Origin: CAVTZP01 sp964456815 | GTDB lineage: Bacteria > Chloroflexota > Dehalococcoidia > Dehalococcoidales > BS750m-G39 | Direction of reading: 5' to 3' | NCBI GenBank assembly: GCA_964456815.1 | Contig: CAYWCO010000074.1 | Coordinates: forward strand, 1 to 5,526 | DNA: 5,526 nt | Shown: positions 1 to 5,502 of the stretch, piece by piece | Position numbering within the stretch: the first letter of the stretch is position 1 | Layout of the letters: each line of letters starts with the position of its first letter | Notes under the pieces: generated by a model | What the model was told of the DNA's origin: nothing | The model's input: the letters and a program-made list of their open reading frames with translations, nothing else | The model's database searches: none | Position numbers and translations under genes: made by a program

Positions 1-52
1 CGCTTATTAAAGGGGGGAGGGTGGGTAAAAAGAATAAGCTTCAAGCCCCATG

Positions 53-80
53 TTGAATAATTGGCTTTTCGTGATATACT
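53..80 (+). promoter_or_regulatory. sigma70-type promoter of argF
   Basis: A -35-like TTGAAT (53-58, four of six consensus bases) lies 16 bp before TATACT (75-80, five of six). The -10 box is preceded by TG at 72-73, giving an extended -10 element (TGnTATACT). Transcription would be expected to start about 7 bases after the -10 box, near 86-88, which is the A of the argF ATG. If so, the argF message is leaderless or nearly so. This fits the absence of a usable Shine-Dalgarno before position 88: the only purine run, TAGGG at 82-86, sits one base from the ATG. The box positions are read directly; the start point is inferred. Confidence 0.6.
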
Positions 81-87
81 GTAGGGC

Positions 88-1029
88 ATGAAGGGGAAAG
101 ACCTCTTATCAGTAGCTGATCTCACCAGCGAGGACATTCGCCAGCTTATATCAGATGCCGTTGATATGAAAGCCCAGGGCTGGCTGTCCACGCTCAGCAA
201 CAAGACGCTGGCGATAATGTTTGAGAAGCCGTCGCTGCGGACGCGGGTCAGCTTTGAGCTGGCTATGCGCCAGCTAGGCGGGCAGACCATTTATCTCTCC
301 CCGGCTGAGGTTGGACTGGGGAAGCGGGAGGCGATTCCGGATGTTGCCCGGGTTCTCAGCCGCTATGTGGATGCCATTGCCGCCCGCACCTTTTCCCACA
401 AGGCATTGGAGGCCCTGGCCAGTTATTCCAGCGTGCCGGTGATAAACGCCCTCTCCGATTGGGAGCACCCCTGCCAGGCTCTGGCTGACATACTTACCAT
501 TTATGAGAAGAAGGGGGAGCTAAAGGGCCTGACATTGGCCTTCGTTGGCGATGGCAATAATGTGGCTAGAAGCCTTATGCTGGCGGCTTCGCTTAGCGGC
601 ATGAATTTCAGGATTGCTTCCCCGCCCGGTTATACCCTTGACGATAGGGTGGTGCAGATGGCGCAGAGCAACGCCGCTGGCAGCGGTGGTGAGATACTTT
701 GCACTGGTGACCCCCATCTGGCGGTGAGCCAGGCTGATGTTGTTTATACCGATGTCTGGGCAAGCATGGGGCAGGAGGCGGAGGCTGAGGCGCGACGCAA
801 GGTATTTGCCAGCTACCAGGTGAATAGTGAGCTATTGTCCCTGGCCGGGGAGGGGGCTATATTTATGCATCCCTTACCGGCCCATCACGGGGAGGAGGTG
901 GCTGAGGGGGTCATAGATAGCCCCGAGTCAGTGGTCTTTGACCAGGCGGAGAACAGGCTGCACCTGCAGAAAGCGCTGCTGGCGGAGATACTGGGGGGAC
1001 TGGAGATTCCGCTGGCTGGCTTTCGCTAA
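88..1029 (+). CDS. argF: ornithine carbamoyltransferase
   Basis: This cytoplasmic enzyme transfers the carbamoyl group of carbamoyl phosphate to ornithine, giving citrulline in arginine synthesis. The 313-residue length is normal for the family. The carbamoyl-phosphate half holds the S-x-R-T phosphate-binding motif as SLRTR (49-53) and HPCQ (127-130). The ornithine half holds DVWASMG (222-228), the SMG loop that separates ornithine from aspartate carbamoyltransferases. The usual HCLP motif reads HPLP here (261-264), so the Cys that normally contacts ornithine is Pro, as in aspartate carbamoyltransferases. The following AHHGEE and the C-terminal AENRLHLQKALL helix are ornithine-type. The start is fixed by the family-like N-terminus MKGKDLLSVADL; no normal ribosome binding site precedes it. 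No other arginine genes are in the window, so an anabolic role is inferred. An acetylornithine-type enzyme is a less likely alternative. Confidence 0.93.
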   Translation: MKGKDLLSVADLTSEDIRQLISDAVDMKAQGWLSTLSNKTLAIMFEKPSLRTRVSFELAMRQLGGQTIYLSPAEVGLGKREAIPDVARVLSRYVDAIAARTFSHKALEALASYSSVPVINALSDWEHPCQALADILTIYEKKGELKGLTLAFVGDGNNVARSLMLAASLSGMNFRIASPPGYTLDDRVVQMAQSNAAGSGGEILCTGDPHLAVSQADVVYTDVWASMGQEAEAEARRKVFASYQVNSELLSLAGEGAIFMHPLPAHHGEEVAEGVIDSPESVVFDQAENRLHLQKALLAEILGGLEIPLAGFR

Positions 1030-1055
1030 GGTAATTATCTACCTCACCCCCTGTG

Positions 1056-1083
1056 TCCCCCTCTCCTTTGAAGGAGAGGGGGA
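1056..1083. repeat. perfect inverted repeat, hairpin 1 of the element
   Basis: The 13-base arm TCCCCCTCTCCTT (1056-1068) is perfectly complementary to AAGGAGAGGGGGA (1071-1083), leaving only TG between them. In RNA the loop would open to at least four bases. The downstream sequence GAATAGAG has no T-tract, so intrinsic termination on the + strand is not supported. Confidence 0.8.
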
Positions 1084-1093
1084 GAATAGAGAA

Positions 1094-1114
1094 AAGAGGG
1101 GTTTCACCCCTCTT
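1094..1114. repeat. perfect inverted repeat, hairpin 2 of the element
   Basis: AAGAGGGG (1094-1101) pairs perfectly with CCCCTCTT (1107-1114) around a TTTCA loop. On the + strand it is followed by AATCCCCCC, so it does not look like a terminator. Read on the - strand the stem is followed by TTCTCT, giving a short four-T run, but no - strand gene ends here that would need it. Confidence 0.75.
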
Positions 1115-1142
1115 AATCCCCCCAAAAGTAAGAGAGACAAAG

Positions 1143-1147
1143 AGAGG
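1143..1147 (+). promoter_or_regulatory. ribosome binding site of the 53-residue small ORF
   Basis: AGAGG lies 7 nt before the ATG at 1155. It decides the start: the same frame is open back to an ATG at 1053, but that one sits inside the repeat hairpins, and translation from it would give a low-complexity, charged leader before the hydrophobic protein. Confidence 0.6.
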
Positions 1148-1154
1148 CGAAGAT

Positions 1155-1316
1155 ATGAAGTTAGCTATTACACAGATAGTCTTGGCAGCGCTTATCTTGA
1201 CTGACTGCCTTTGCTTTGTCATTACGGTTTCCCCTCTATTTCTTTGTGTTGTTCCGGTGCTGGGTCTAGCAGTGCTGGGGATTGGTATCGCCCAATTCCT
1301 GAAAGCAAAGGCATAA
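1155..1316 (+). CDS. small hydrophobic protein with two predicted membrane helices, function unknown
   Basis: I do not recognise this 53-residue protein. It begins MKLAITQ and is almost entirely apolar. A first probable membrane helix spans about residues 5-25 (with Asp17, Cys18 and Cys20 inside it). A short turn near Ser26-Pro27 follows, then a second helix at about 28-48, ending in the basic tail FLKAKA. This suggests a helical hairpin in the inner membrane, with the positive C-terminus likely cytoplasmic. A good AGAGG ribosome binding site lies 7 nt upstream, and the stop is 17 nt before der, so it may be the first gene of the der transcript. The longer frame from 1053 (87 residues) is rejected because its extra part is repeat sequence. 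The support for a real gene is the ribosome binding site plus the coherent two-helix composition; homology is untested. Confidence 0.55.
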   Translation: MKLAITQIVLAALILTDCLCFVITVSPLFLCVVPVLGLAVLGIGIAQFLKAKA

Positions 1317-1333
1317 TTACCCCCTAAAAATCT

Positions 1334-2647
1334 ATGAGCAAACCGATTGTGGCTATTATTGGCAGACAGAATGTGGGCAAGTCAACCCTCCTGAATCGGC
1401 TGGCGGGCAAGCGGCTGGCTATTGTTGCCGATATGCCCGGCACCACCCGCGACCGCAGATTTGCCGATATTTCCTGGCAGGGGGCTAGCTTTACCCTGGT
1501 TGATACCGGGGGGCTTGAGGTAAGCCCCCGCTCTTCGGTTGGGTGGGGGGTAAAGGCGCAGGTTGAGGCGGCTCTCGCCGAGGCTGACCTTATTATCTTC
1601 TTGGTCGACGCCAAGGATGGGGTGGTTGCCTCTGACCTTGAGATTGCCCAGATGCTTCGTAGTTCAAGCAAGCCTTTAATAATGGCGGCTAATAAGGCGG
1701 ATAACCCCAGGCTTGAGAGCGGGGCGGTGGAATTTTATCAGCTGGGGCTTGGTGAGCCGTTGGCTATTTCAGCCTATCATGGCCGGCATACTGCTGAACT
1801 GCTGGATAGGGTTATCTCGCTGCTGCCGCCCCCCAGGGCTGTTGAGAGCAGGGCTGAGATTATGAAGCTGGCTATCGTCGGCAGACCTAACGTGGGCAAG
1901 TCTACCCTCCTAAATACCATTTTGGGTGAGGAGCGGGCTATCGTTGATGAGACCCCGGGCACTACCCATGATGCGGTAGATACAGCACTTGACTTTGGGG
2001 GTCAAAATGTGATACTTATTGATACCGCAGGTATTAGACGGAGGGGCCGATGGGGGGTGGGAGTGGAGCGGTACAGCGTAATTCGAGCCCTCCGCGCTAT
2101 TGATGAGGCTGATATTGCCTTGCTTGTGCTTGATGCCACTGAGTTGCTTACAGCTCAGGATAAGCACATCGCTGGATATATTCAAGAAGCGGCTAAAGGA
2201 GTGATATTGATAGTTAACAAGTGCGACCTGACTCAGGATAAGAGTGTAACTGAATATGACAGGTATATCAGGCGCCAGCTCAGGTTTATGTCCTATGCGC
2301 CGTTAATTTATATTTCAGCCAAGCTTGGGCAGGGGGTGGACAGGGTAATGCCTCAGGCGTTTGAGGTATATCAGGAGAGGCTCAAGCGTCCACCTACGTC
2401 CCTGATTAACAATGTGGTTGAGGCGGCGGTAGCCTCCCATACCCTGCCCAGAAAGGGCGCCAAGCAGCTGAAGGTTTTTTATGCTACCCAGGCGGAGGTC
2501 AATCCCCCGACCTTCGTCTTTTTTGTCAACGACGCTAAGCTAGTCCACTTTTCCTACCGGCGCTACCTGGAGAACAAGCTGCGCCAGGCATTTGGCTTCG
2601 GTGGCACTCCGCTTCGTTTAATATTTAAGACCAGAGGCGAATCATAA
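1334..2647 (+). CDS. der: ribosome biogenesis GTPase Der (EngA), tandem G domains plus KH-like domain
   Basis: Der is an essential GTPase that binds the 50S subunit and helps its late assembly. The 437-residue protein has the family-defining tandem of two G domains. Domain 1 shows the P-loop GRQNVGKS (10-17), PGTTRD (35-40), DTGG (57-60), NKAD (120-123) and SA (146-147). Domain 2 shows GRPNVGKS (183-190), PGTTHD (208-213), DTAG (230-233), NKCD (295-298) and SAK (328-330). A C-terminal KH-like RNA-binding domain covers roughly 350-437. Two residues depart from common forms: Gln12 where Pro is usual, and His212 where Arg is usual; both nucleotide sites otherwise look intact. An in-frame stop at 1325-1327 limits upstream extension and supports the ATG at 1334, but there is no clear Shine-Dalgarno. 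The stop overlaps the plsY start as TAATG. Confidence 0.96.
   Translation: MSKPIVAIIGRQNVGKSTLLNRLAGKRLAIVADMPGTTRDRRFADISWQGASFTLVDTGGLEVSPRSSVGWGVKAQVEAALAEADLIIFLVDAKDGVVASDLEIAQMLRSSSKPLIMAANKADNPRLESGAVEFYQLGLGEPLAISAYHGRHTAELLDRVISLLPPPRAVESRAEIMKLAIVGRPNVGKSTLLNTILGEERAIVDETPGTTHDAVDTALDFGGQNVILIDTAGIRRRGRWGVGVERYSVIRALRAIDEADIALLVLDATELLTAQDKHIAGYIQEAAKGVILIVNKCDLTQDKSVTEYDRYIRRQLRFMSYAPLIYISAKLGQGVDRVMPQAFEVYQERLKRPPTSLINNVVEAAVASHTLPRKGAKQLKVFYATQAEVNPPTFVFFVNDAKLVHFSYRRYLENKLRQAFGFGGTPLRLIFKTRGES
2633..2637 (+). promoter_or_regulatory. ribosome binding site of plsY inside the der 3' end
   Basis: AGAGG lies 9 nt before the plsY ATG at 2647, within the last codons of der. With the TAATG stop/start overlap it supports coupled translation of plsY, and it favours this ATG over the in-frame ATG at 2656. 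Confidence 0.55.
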
Positions 2648-3339
2648 TGACTTTGATGATTGCCAAGTTTGCGGCTGCAATAATAGTCGGTTATCTTTTG
2701 GGCTCTATCCCCTTTGGTCTGCTGTTAAGCAGACGGTACGCCAAGGTGGACGTTACAAAGTACGGGAGTGGCAAGACCGGGGCAACCAACGTCCTCCGGA
2801 CCGCAGGTCGCAAGTCAGCGATTCTGGTGGTCGCCCTTGACCTGGCGAAGGGGATGCTGGCGGTGATATTTGCCGGCTTGATAGTGGGCAAGGGCTACCT
2901 GGTGGTGAACGGCGTTGGCTTGGGCGCACTGGTGGCTGAGGTTCTGGCAGCGTTAGCCGCTATCGCTGGACATAACTGGTCGGTATTCCTCAAGTTCCGC
3001 GGCGGGAGGGGGGTGGCTACCTTCTTCGGCGGGTTAATCGCCTTATGCCCGCCGGCAGCAATATTTGGCGGCGAGATTATAATTATTGGCGCTGGCTTGA
3101 CCAGATATGTATCGCTGGGCTCCATTGCCGGAGCCGTCGGTAGCTATGCGGTGCTGGTCCCCCTCACCATTATGAATGGCTTCCCTCTAGAGTACCTGTT
3201 TTATGCCCTGGTGGGGACAATAATCATCTTTGTTATGCACCGGGATAACATTGCCCGCTTGATAGCGGGCAAGGAGCGCAAGCTCGGCGAGAAGGCAAAG
3301 AGGAGAGGCTCCTCCGGCCACACCGGGGGTGCGGGATAG
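2647..3339 (+). CDS. plsY: acyl-phosphate:glycerol-3-phosphate acyltransferase PlsY
   Basis: This integral membrane enzyme transfers an acyl group from acyl phosphate (made by PlsX, not seen here) to sn-glycerol-3-phosphate, giving lysophosphatidic acid. The 230-residue protein is strongly hydrophobic with about five membrane segments. Family motifs appear in order: GSIPFG (19-24), GSGKTGATN (40-48, usually GSGN-x-GATN), GHN (108-110, the conserved His and Asn) and GGRGVAT (119-125, usually GGKGVAT). The terminal HRDNIARL (198-205) is also typical. The protein is slightly longer than many relatives because of the segment around 80-95 and a basic, Gly-rich tail after 210. It overlaps der by one nucleotide and is followed 3 nt later by gpsA, whose product is its acceptor substrate. 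The motif substitutions may be lineage-specific; the family call is firm. Confidence 0.94.
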   Translation: MTLMIAKFAAAIIVGYLLGSIPFGLLLSRRYAKVDVTKYGSGKTGATNVLRTAGRKSAILVVALDLAKGMLAVIFAGLIVGKGYLVVNGVGLGALVAEVLAALAAIAGHNWSVFLKFRGGRGVATFFGGLIALCPPAAIFGGEIIIIGAGLTRYVSLGSIAGAVGSYAVLVPLTIMNGFPLEYLFYALVGTIIIFVMHRDNIARLIAGKERKLGEKAKRRGSSGHTGGAG

Positions 3340-3342
3340 GGT

Positions 3343-4383
3343 ATGCCCAAGGTTGCCATTATTGGTACCACTACATGGGGGATAACCCTGGGGGTGGTAC
3401 TAGGTAGTGGAAAGGTGGAGGTTGGGTTGTGGGCGCGAACAGAAGAGGAAGCATCAGAACTGGAAAACGCCGAGCGTCATTCCGGTGCCTTTTCCGATGT
3501 TACCTTCCCCACTCGCTTGTCAGTCACCAGCTCACTGGCTGATGCCTTAACTGGAGCTAAGGCGGTAATCCTGGCGGTGCCATCCCAGAGTATGCGGCAG
3601 AACATGAAAACACTTGCCGAATACCTGGATGGTTCAATGTTAATAGTCAGTGCCGCCAAGGGTCTGGAGGTCGGCAGTAACAAGCGCCTGTCCGAGGTAA
3701 TTGCTGACGAGATAACCCCCGATTTTTGGCCCAATATCTGCGTTCTCTCCGGGCCTAATCTGTCGCAGGAGATTCTCCAGAACCTGCCGGCGGTGGCGGT
3801 GGTGGCGGCTGAGGGTGAGGCCGTAGCCAGGAAAGCGCAGCGGCTGCTGAATACCCCCAGCCTTTGTCTATATACCAATACCGATGTTACCGGTGTTGAG
3901 CTAGGAGGGGCTTTAAAGAATATTATCGCCATTGGCGCTGGCATCGCTGACGGCTTGGGCTACGGTGATAATGCTAGAGCAGCCCTAGTCACCCGCGGTC
4001 TCACCGAGATAACGGCTCTTGGTGTCGCCCTGGGGGCAAATCCACTGACCTTTTCCGGACTGACCGGCCTGGGTGACCTAATCGCTACCTGCTCTAGCAC
4101 CTTAAGTCGCAATCACTATGTTGGGGTGGAGTTAACCAAGGGGCGCCCGGTGGAGGAGATAACCGCCTCCATGAGCGGTGTTGCCGAGGGGTTAAACACT
4201 ACTGTCGTTGCCCACAACCTTGCCTCGCATCTTGGGGTGGAGATGCCAATTACGGAGAAGATTTATCAGGTGCTTTACCGCGGGCTTAGCTCTCGTCAAG
4301 CCGCACTGGAATTGATGGAGGCGCAGGCCGGGCACGAGCTGGAGGGGCGGAGGTGGCAGCTGTTCTCTCTGTTTAAGCGCTGA
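3343..4383 (+). CDS. gpsA: NAD(P)H-dependent glycerol-3-phosphate dehydrogenase GpsA
   Basis: GpsA reduces dihydroxyacetone phosphate to sn-glycerol-3-phosphate in the cytoplasm, supplying the backbone for phospholipids and the acceptor for PlsY next door. The 346 residues cover the whole family fold. The N-terminal Rossmann domain opens MPKVAIIGTTTWG: the usual GxGxxG loop is G8-T-T10-T-W-G13, so the central Gly is Thr. AVPSQ (78-82), KGLE (106-109) and SGPN (136-139) follow. The substrate domain has ELGGALKN (186-193, with the conserved Lys192), GDNA (208-211), TRGL (217-220), GLGDL (242-246) and LSRN (254-257). It starts 3 nt after the plsY stop with only a weak G-rich stretch (3325-3330) as ribosome binding site, so translational coupling is likely. 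Its end faces dnaJ with 4 nt between stops. Confidence 0.95.
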   Translation: MPKVAIIGTTTWGITLGVVLGSGKVEVGLWARTEEEASELENAERHSGAFSDVTFPTRLSVTSSLADALTGAKAVILAVPSQSMRQNMKTLAEYLDGSMLIVSAAKGLEVGSNKRLSEVIADEITPDFWPNICVLSGPNLSQEILQNLPAVAVVAAEGEAVARKAQRLLNTPSLCLYTNTDVTGVELGGALKNIIAIGAGIADGLGYGDNARAALVTRGLTEITALGVALGANPLTFSGLTGLGDLIATCSSTLSRNHYVGVELTKGRPVEEITASMSGVAEGLNTTVVAHNLASHLGVEMPITEKIYQVLYRGLSSRQAALELMEAQAGHELEGRRWQLFSLFKR

Positions 4384-4387
4384 AGCA

Positions 4388-5488
4388 CTACCGGTTGCGG
4401 CGGGAAAATCCCTTCCATTTTTCTGGCTCTGGCATGTTGGCTGGACTTAGGCTATCACCAAACTCCTGAAGCACCTGGCGCTGCTTTCTGGTTAGCGATC
4501 GGGGGGTGGCGACAAAGAGCGTGACCAGCTGGTCACCGCGCCCATTTCTGTGGAGATGGGGGACCCCCTGCTTTTTCAGCCTGAATACCTGCCCCGTTTG
4601 GCTGCCAGGCGGAATCTTGAGCTTGGCTTTGCCGTTGAGGGTAGGCACCTCTACCTCGGTGCCCAGTGTAGCCTGAACAAAGCTGATTGGCAGCTCGTAG
4701 AGGATATAATCACCCTGCCGACTGAAGAACTCATGCTCCTTGACTGATAGGGTGATGTAAAGATTGCCCGGCGAGCCGCCCCTTATCCCCACTTCCCCCT
4801 CGCCTTTGAGGCGTATGTAGGCGCCGTTGTCAACCCCGGCCGGGATATTGACCGTAATGCTGCGCTTGTGCCTCTCCCTGCCTGTGCCCTGGCACCGGGG
4901 GCAGGGGTCGGTAATAATTCTGCCGTTACCCTGGCACTGCTCGCAGACGATGGTGTGAGCAAAACGACCGAAGAGGCTCTGCTGGACGCGGCGCACCTGC
5001 CCGGCGCCGTTGCAGCTGGGGCATCTCTTGGGCTGGGTGCCCGGCTTGGAGCCAACGCCCTGGCACGAGGAGCAGTTCTCGGTGCGTAATATACTTACCT
5101 CCTTTTCACAGCCCAGCGCTGCTTCCTCAAAGGAGGTGGTAATGCTGTAGTGAAGGTCAGTGCCGCGCTGTGGTCCTTGGCGGGTGGCGGTGGCGGCTCC
5201 ACCGAAGAAGGCATCAAATATATCTCCGAAGCCGCCAAGGTCAAAGCCTTGTTCCCATAACCCCTCGATACCACCATGCCCGAAGCGGTCATAGGCAGCA
5301 CGCTTGTCCGGGTCGGAGAGGATTTCGTAGGCTTCGTTTACCTCTTTGAATTCCTCCGCCGCCCTCTCATCACGGTTGTGGTCGGGGTGATACCTGAAGG
5401 CAAGCCGGCGAAACGCCCTCCTTATTTCCTCATCAGAGGCGTCCCGGTCTATGCCGAGGACTTCGTAGTAATCACGCTTTATTGGCAT
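4388..5488 (-). CDS. dnaJ: chaperone protein DnaJ (class A Hsp40)
   Basis: DnaJ binds unfolded clients and stimulates the ATPase of DnaK in the cytoplasm. The 366-residue protein has the full class A order. A J domain (about 4-70) carries the catalytic HPD (34-36). A short Gly/Phe-rich linker (about 70-98) contains DIFDAFFGG (89-97). A zinc-binding domain has four intact CxxCxGxG repeats starting at Cys139, Cys156, Cys182 and Cys196. The two C-terminal client-binding domains run from about 206 to 340, followed by a short basic tail. The length matches the family norm, and all eight zinc cysteines are present. The ATG is supported by the canonical opening KRDYYEVLGI and by GAGGT 9 nt upstream. 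The usual partners dnaK, grpE or hrcA would lie beyond the right edge if the common operon order holds. No CIRCE operator is visible in the few bases upstream. Confidence 0.96.
   Translation of the reverse strand: MPIKRDYYEVLGIDRDASDEEIRRAFRRLAFRYHPDHNRDERAAEEFKEVNEAYEILSDPDKRAAYDRFGHGGIEGLWEQGFDLGGFGDIFDAFFGGAATATRQGPQRGTDLHYSITTSFEEAALGCEKEVSILRTENCSSCQGVGSKPGTQPKRCPSCNGAGQVRRVQQSLFGRFAHTIVCEQCQGNGRIITDPCPRCQGTGRERHKRSITVNIPAGVDNGAYIRLKGEGEVGIRGGSPGNLYITLSVKEHEFFSRQGDYILYELPISFVQATLGTEVEVPTLNGKAKLKIPPGSQTGQVFRLKKQGVPHLHRNGRGDQLVTLFVATPRSLTRKQRQVLQEFGDSLSPANMPEPEKWKGFSRRNR
4402..4412 (+). terminator. weak candidate terminator for the gpsA transcript
   Basis: GGGA-AAA-TCCC forms a 4-bp stem with a three-base loop and is followed by TTCCATTTTTCT. 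It lies about 20 nt past the gpsA stop, inside the antisense of the dnaJ 3' end. The stem is too short to be convincing. It is listed because the 4-nt gap leaves no other room, and no better hairpin is visible just after gpsA. Confidence 0.2.
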
Positions 5489-5497
5489 GTTTTTAGA

Positions 5498-5502
5498 ACC
5501 TC
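5498..5502 (-). promoter_or_regulatory. ribosome binding site of dnaJ
   Basis: On the - strand GAGGT lies 9 nt before the dnaJ ATG (5488). A second, stronger-looking GGAGGA at 5504-5509 is 15 nt away, which is too far to be the main site. Together they form a purine-rich leader with a run of six G, which makes translation initiation here well supported. Confidence 0.65.

Larger units (their letters stand above)
1041..1123. repeat. intergenic double-hairpin repeat-like element (REP/MITE-like)
   Basis: This non-coding block after argF is almost entirely C/T-rich and G/A-rich tracts arranged as two perfect inverted repeats in tandem, flanked by CCTCACCCCC on the left and TTAATCCCCCC on the right. 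From memory, intergenic units of the form CCCCTCTCC...GGAGAGGGG followed by AAGAGGGG-loop-CCCCTCTT recur many times in Dehalococcoidia and related environmental Chloroflexota genomes. I therefore call it a dispersed repeat, although only one copy is in this window. Neither hairpin is followed by a T-run on the + strand, so it does not look like a standard terminator of argF. Its borders are approximate, and no target-site duplication is obvious. Confidence 0.6.

Noticed and set aside
7..20. TTAAAGGGGGGAGG near the left edge resembles the - strand dnaJ leader at 5506-5521 (AAAGGGGGGAGG shared), suggesting flanking inverted repeats
   Set aside because: The shared part is a 12-base purine tract of Shine-Dalgarno type with no further match on either side; chance or shared translational function explains it.
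50..91. 13-codon ORF that ends in an ATGA overlap with the argF start, a possible leader peptide
   Set aside because: It has no ribosome binding site at a usable distance (the GGGGGGAGG run at 12-20 is about 30 nt away), its codons coincide with the proposed -35 and -10 boxes, and it holds only one arginine codon, so attenuation is not supported.
1056..1114. Rho-independent terminator of argF
   Set aside because: The two stems are strong, but neither is followed by a T-tract on the + strand, so standard intrinsic termination is not supported.
1053..1154. N-terminal extension of the small membrane protein frame
   Set aside because: The extra residues come from the repeat hairpins and no ribosome binding site precedes the upstream ATG, while AGAGG sits 7 nt before 1155.
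3477..3944. 155-codon open frame on the - strand inside gpsA
   Set aside because: It is antisense to a full, motif-complete gpsA and has no recognisable domain; an open antisense frame is common in GC-rich coding DNA.
4783..5089. Ala/Arg-rich and Ala/Gly-rich frames overlapping dnaJ on both strands
   Set aside because: They are low-complexity shadows of the Cys/Gly-rich zinc-finger region of dnaJ.
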